This document shows, in pieces, positions 5,536 through 6,240 of a DNA stretch of 6,240 nt. Source of the DNA: Dehalococcoidia bacterium (GTDB lineage Bacteria > Chloroflexota > Dehalococcoidia > Dehalococcoidales > DAOWJC01). The notes under the pieces are model-generated. The model made no database searches, was not told where the DNA came from, and saw only the letters and a list, made by a program, of their open reading frames with translations. Both the position numbers and the translations under genes were made by a program. Position 1 is the stretch's first letter; every line of letters starts with the position of its first letter. The DNA is taken from contig DAOWJC010000135.1 in NCBI GenBank assembly GCA_030640595.1, positions 1 to 6,240 of the forward strand. Reading direction: 5' to 3'.

Positions 5536-6240
5536 CTATGGTTCGGCAAAGTACCATTCATGGTAGTTCCAGCCCAGTCTCATCCCAGGGTCAATCCCCT
5601 CTACGTTAGCCTGGAAGCTGTGATTACCTCTGGGGAAAGAAAGGAAGGCAGCCGGTTGGTCTTCGGCTATTACCTGGCTTATCTCAACATACATCTTTTT
5701 GCGCACTTCCTTGTCTAGCGCCTCTCTTGACCTAACCCTGATAAACAGTTCATCCACCTTCGGATTAGAGTAACCCCAGTAGTTCAGTCCCCCATCGGTA
5801 ACAAAGAACACCCGTGAACCTGAGGGAGCGATAGGATGGGTGTTGAACCCCATCACCATCAAGTCCCAAGGCTGTTCGCTCACTGCGTCAGGACCATTAT
5901 TGTATCTGGGCTCCTGGTCTGTGCCCGGGACTTTATTCATCATGTATTGTCTAAGTAGGGTAGGCCAGGGAATTAGCTTGATGTTTACCTCTATACCGAT
6001 ATCAGCCAGTTCCTGCTTTGCCAAGAAGGCAATGTCTTCCCGCAGCTTGTTACCTGAGTTGGTGGCCAGAGTAAATTTGATAGGCTTGCCATCCTTGTCC
6101 TGAACCGATATAGTCCCGTCTGGATTCTTGATGCCGTAACCAGCTTCGTAAAGCATCTGTTTGGCCAATTCCTTGTCGTAGAGAGGTCCGTAGCCGTACT
6201 TTGGCACCCCTTCCTCGGTATACCACGGAGAGGGCTTAGG
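5536..6240 (-). CDS. Family-5 extracellular solute-binding protein, C-terminal part (gene cut by window edge)
   Basis: The last 234 residues of a peptide/nickel-type binding protein are visible, and the frame stays open to the window edge. The full protein would usually be 500-600 residues, so the signal peptide and N-terminal lobe lie outside. Family features include the segment just before and at KELAKQMLYEAGY (the usual 'AK.LL.EAGY' motif), a DGT/DGKPIKFTL strand pair, and KQELADIGIEVNIKLIPW, the standard lobe crossover. PWDLMVMGF and a terminal N-Y-H-E-W-Y-F segment are also present. A GTG at 6205-6207 is internal, not a start, because the family pattern continues upstream of it. The protein would act outside the membrane, probably as a lipoprotein or a secreted anchored form, handing solute to the two permeases. 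The ligand cannot be told; peptides are usual for this class, but nickel, sugars and opines occur. It is the promoter-proximal gene of those seen here. Confidence 0.93.
   Translation of the reverse strand, partial: PKPSPWYTEEGVPKYGYGPLYDKELAKQMLYEAGYGIKNPDGTISVQDKDGKPIKFTLATNSGNKLREDIAFLAKQELADIGIEVNIKLIPWPTLLRQYMMNKVPGTDQEPRYNNGPDAVSEQPWDLMVMGFNTHPIAPSGSRVFFVTDGGLNYWGYSNPKVDELFIRVRSREALDKEVRKKMYVEISQVIAEDQPAAFLSFPRGNHSFQANVEGIDPGMRLGWNYHEWYFAEP

Noticed and set aside
6205..6207. GTG as the true start of the binding-protein gene
   Set aside because: The frame stays open to the window edge with family-like sequence upstream, and a 223-residue protein would lack the signal peptide and N-terminal lobe.
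1..6240. CRISPR array, toxin-antitoxin pair or defence genes
   Set aside because: No regularly spaced direct repeats and no recognisable defence or toxin proteins were seen on either strand.

Overview
The window is 6.2 kb of a bacterial chromosome of moderate GC content. Its main content is the distal part of a five-gene peptide-type ABC importer operon on the minus strand. Gene style (GTG and TTG starts with good Shine-Dalgarno sites, and an HDIG-family protein of a type common in Chloroflexota) is compatible with a Dehalococcoidia-like Chloroflexota bacterium. That placement is inference only, because no marker gene is present.

Layout from left to right. Positions 1-177 look like the end of an integrated element. 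There is an open tail of an unidentified reading frame, a 23-codon ORF with a strong ribosome binding site, and a clean 34-nt copy of the 3' end of a tRNA-Ile gene (variable loop, T arm, 3' acceptor strand and CCA) with no 5' half. This is the usual footprint of integration into a tRNA gene. By geometry, the element and the intact tRNA should lie to the left of the window and the resident chromosome should start at about 178. Positions 178-878 are gene-poor: a 61-aa two-helix membrane protein on the minus strand with a good promoter, then about 300 nt with only a doubtful 65-codon ORF and a weak hairpin. Positions 879-1445 encode a plus-strand HD-domain protein with its own sigma70-like promoter. 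It converges on the ABC operon with a 9-nt gap.

Positions 1455-6240 hold, in transcription order (right to left): the C-terminal 234 residues of a family-5 substrate-binding protein, two permeases (DppB-like and DppC-like) and two ATPases (DppD-like and DppF-like). Gaps are 8 to 28 nt and no internal promoter or terminator was noticed, so this is probably one transcript started to the right of the window. The binding protein would capture an oligopeptide or similar solute outside the membrane. The permeases would form the channel, and the DppD/DppF pair would power import. Both ATPases keep every catalytic motif and have the same four-cysteine C-terminal pattern at identical positions.

Nothing here amounts to a convincing new system. 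The items most worth a second look are the tRNA-Ile 3' fragment and the ORF that reads through it, and an N-terminal two-helix extension on the DppC-like permease.
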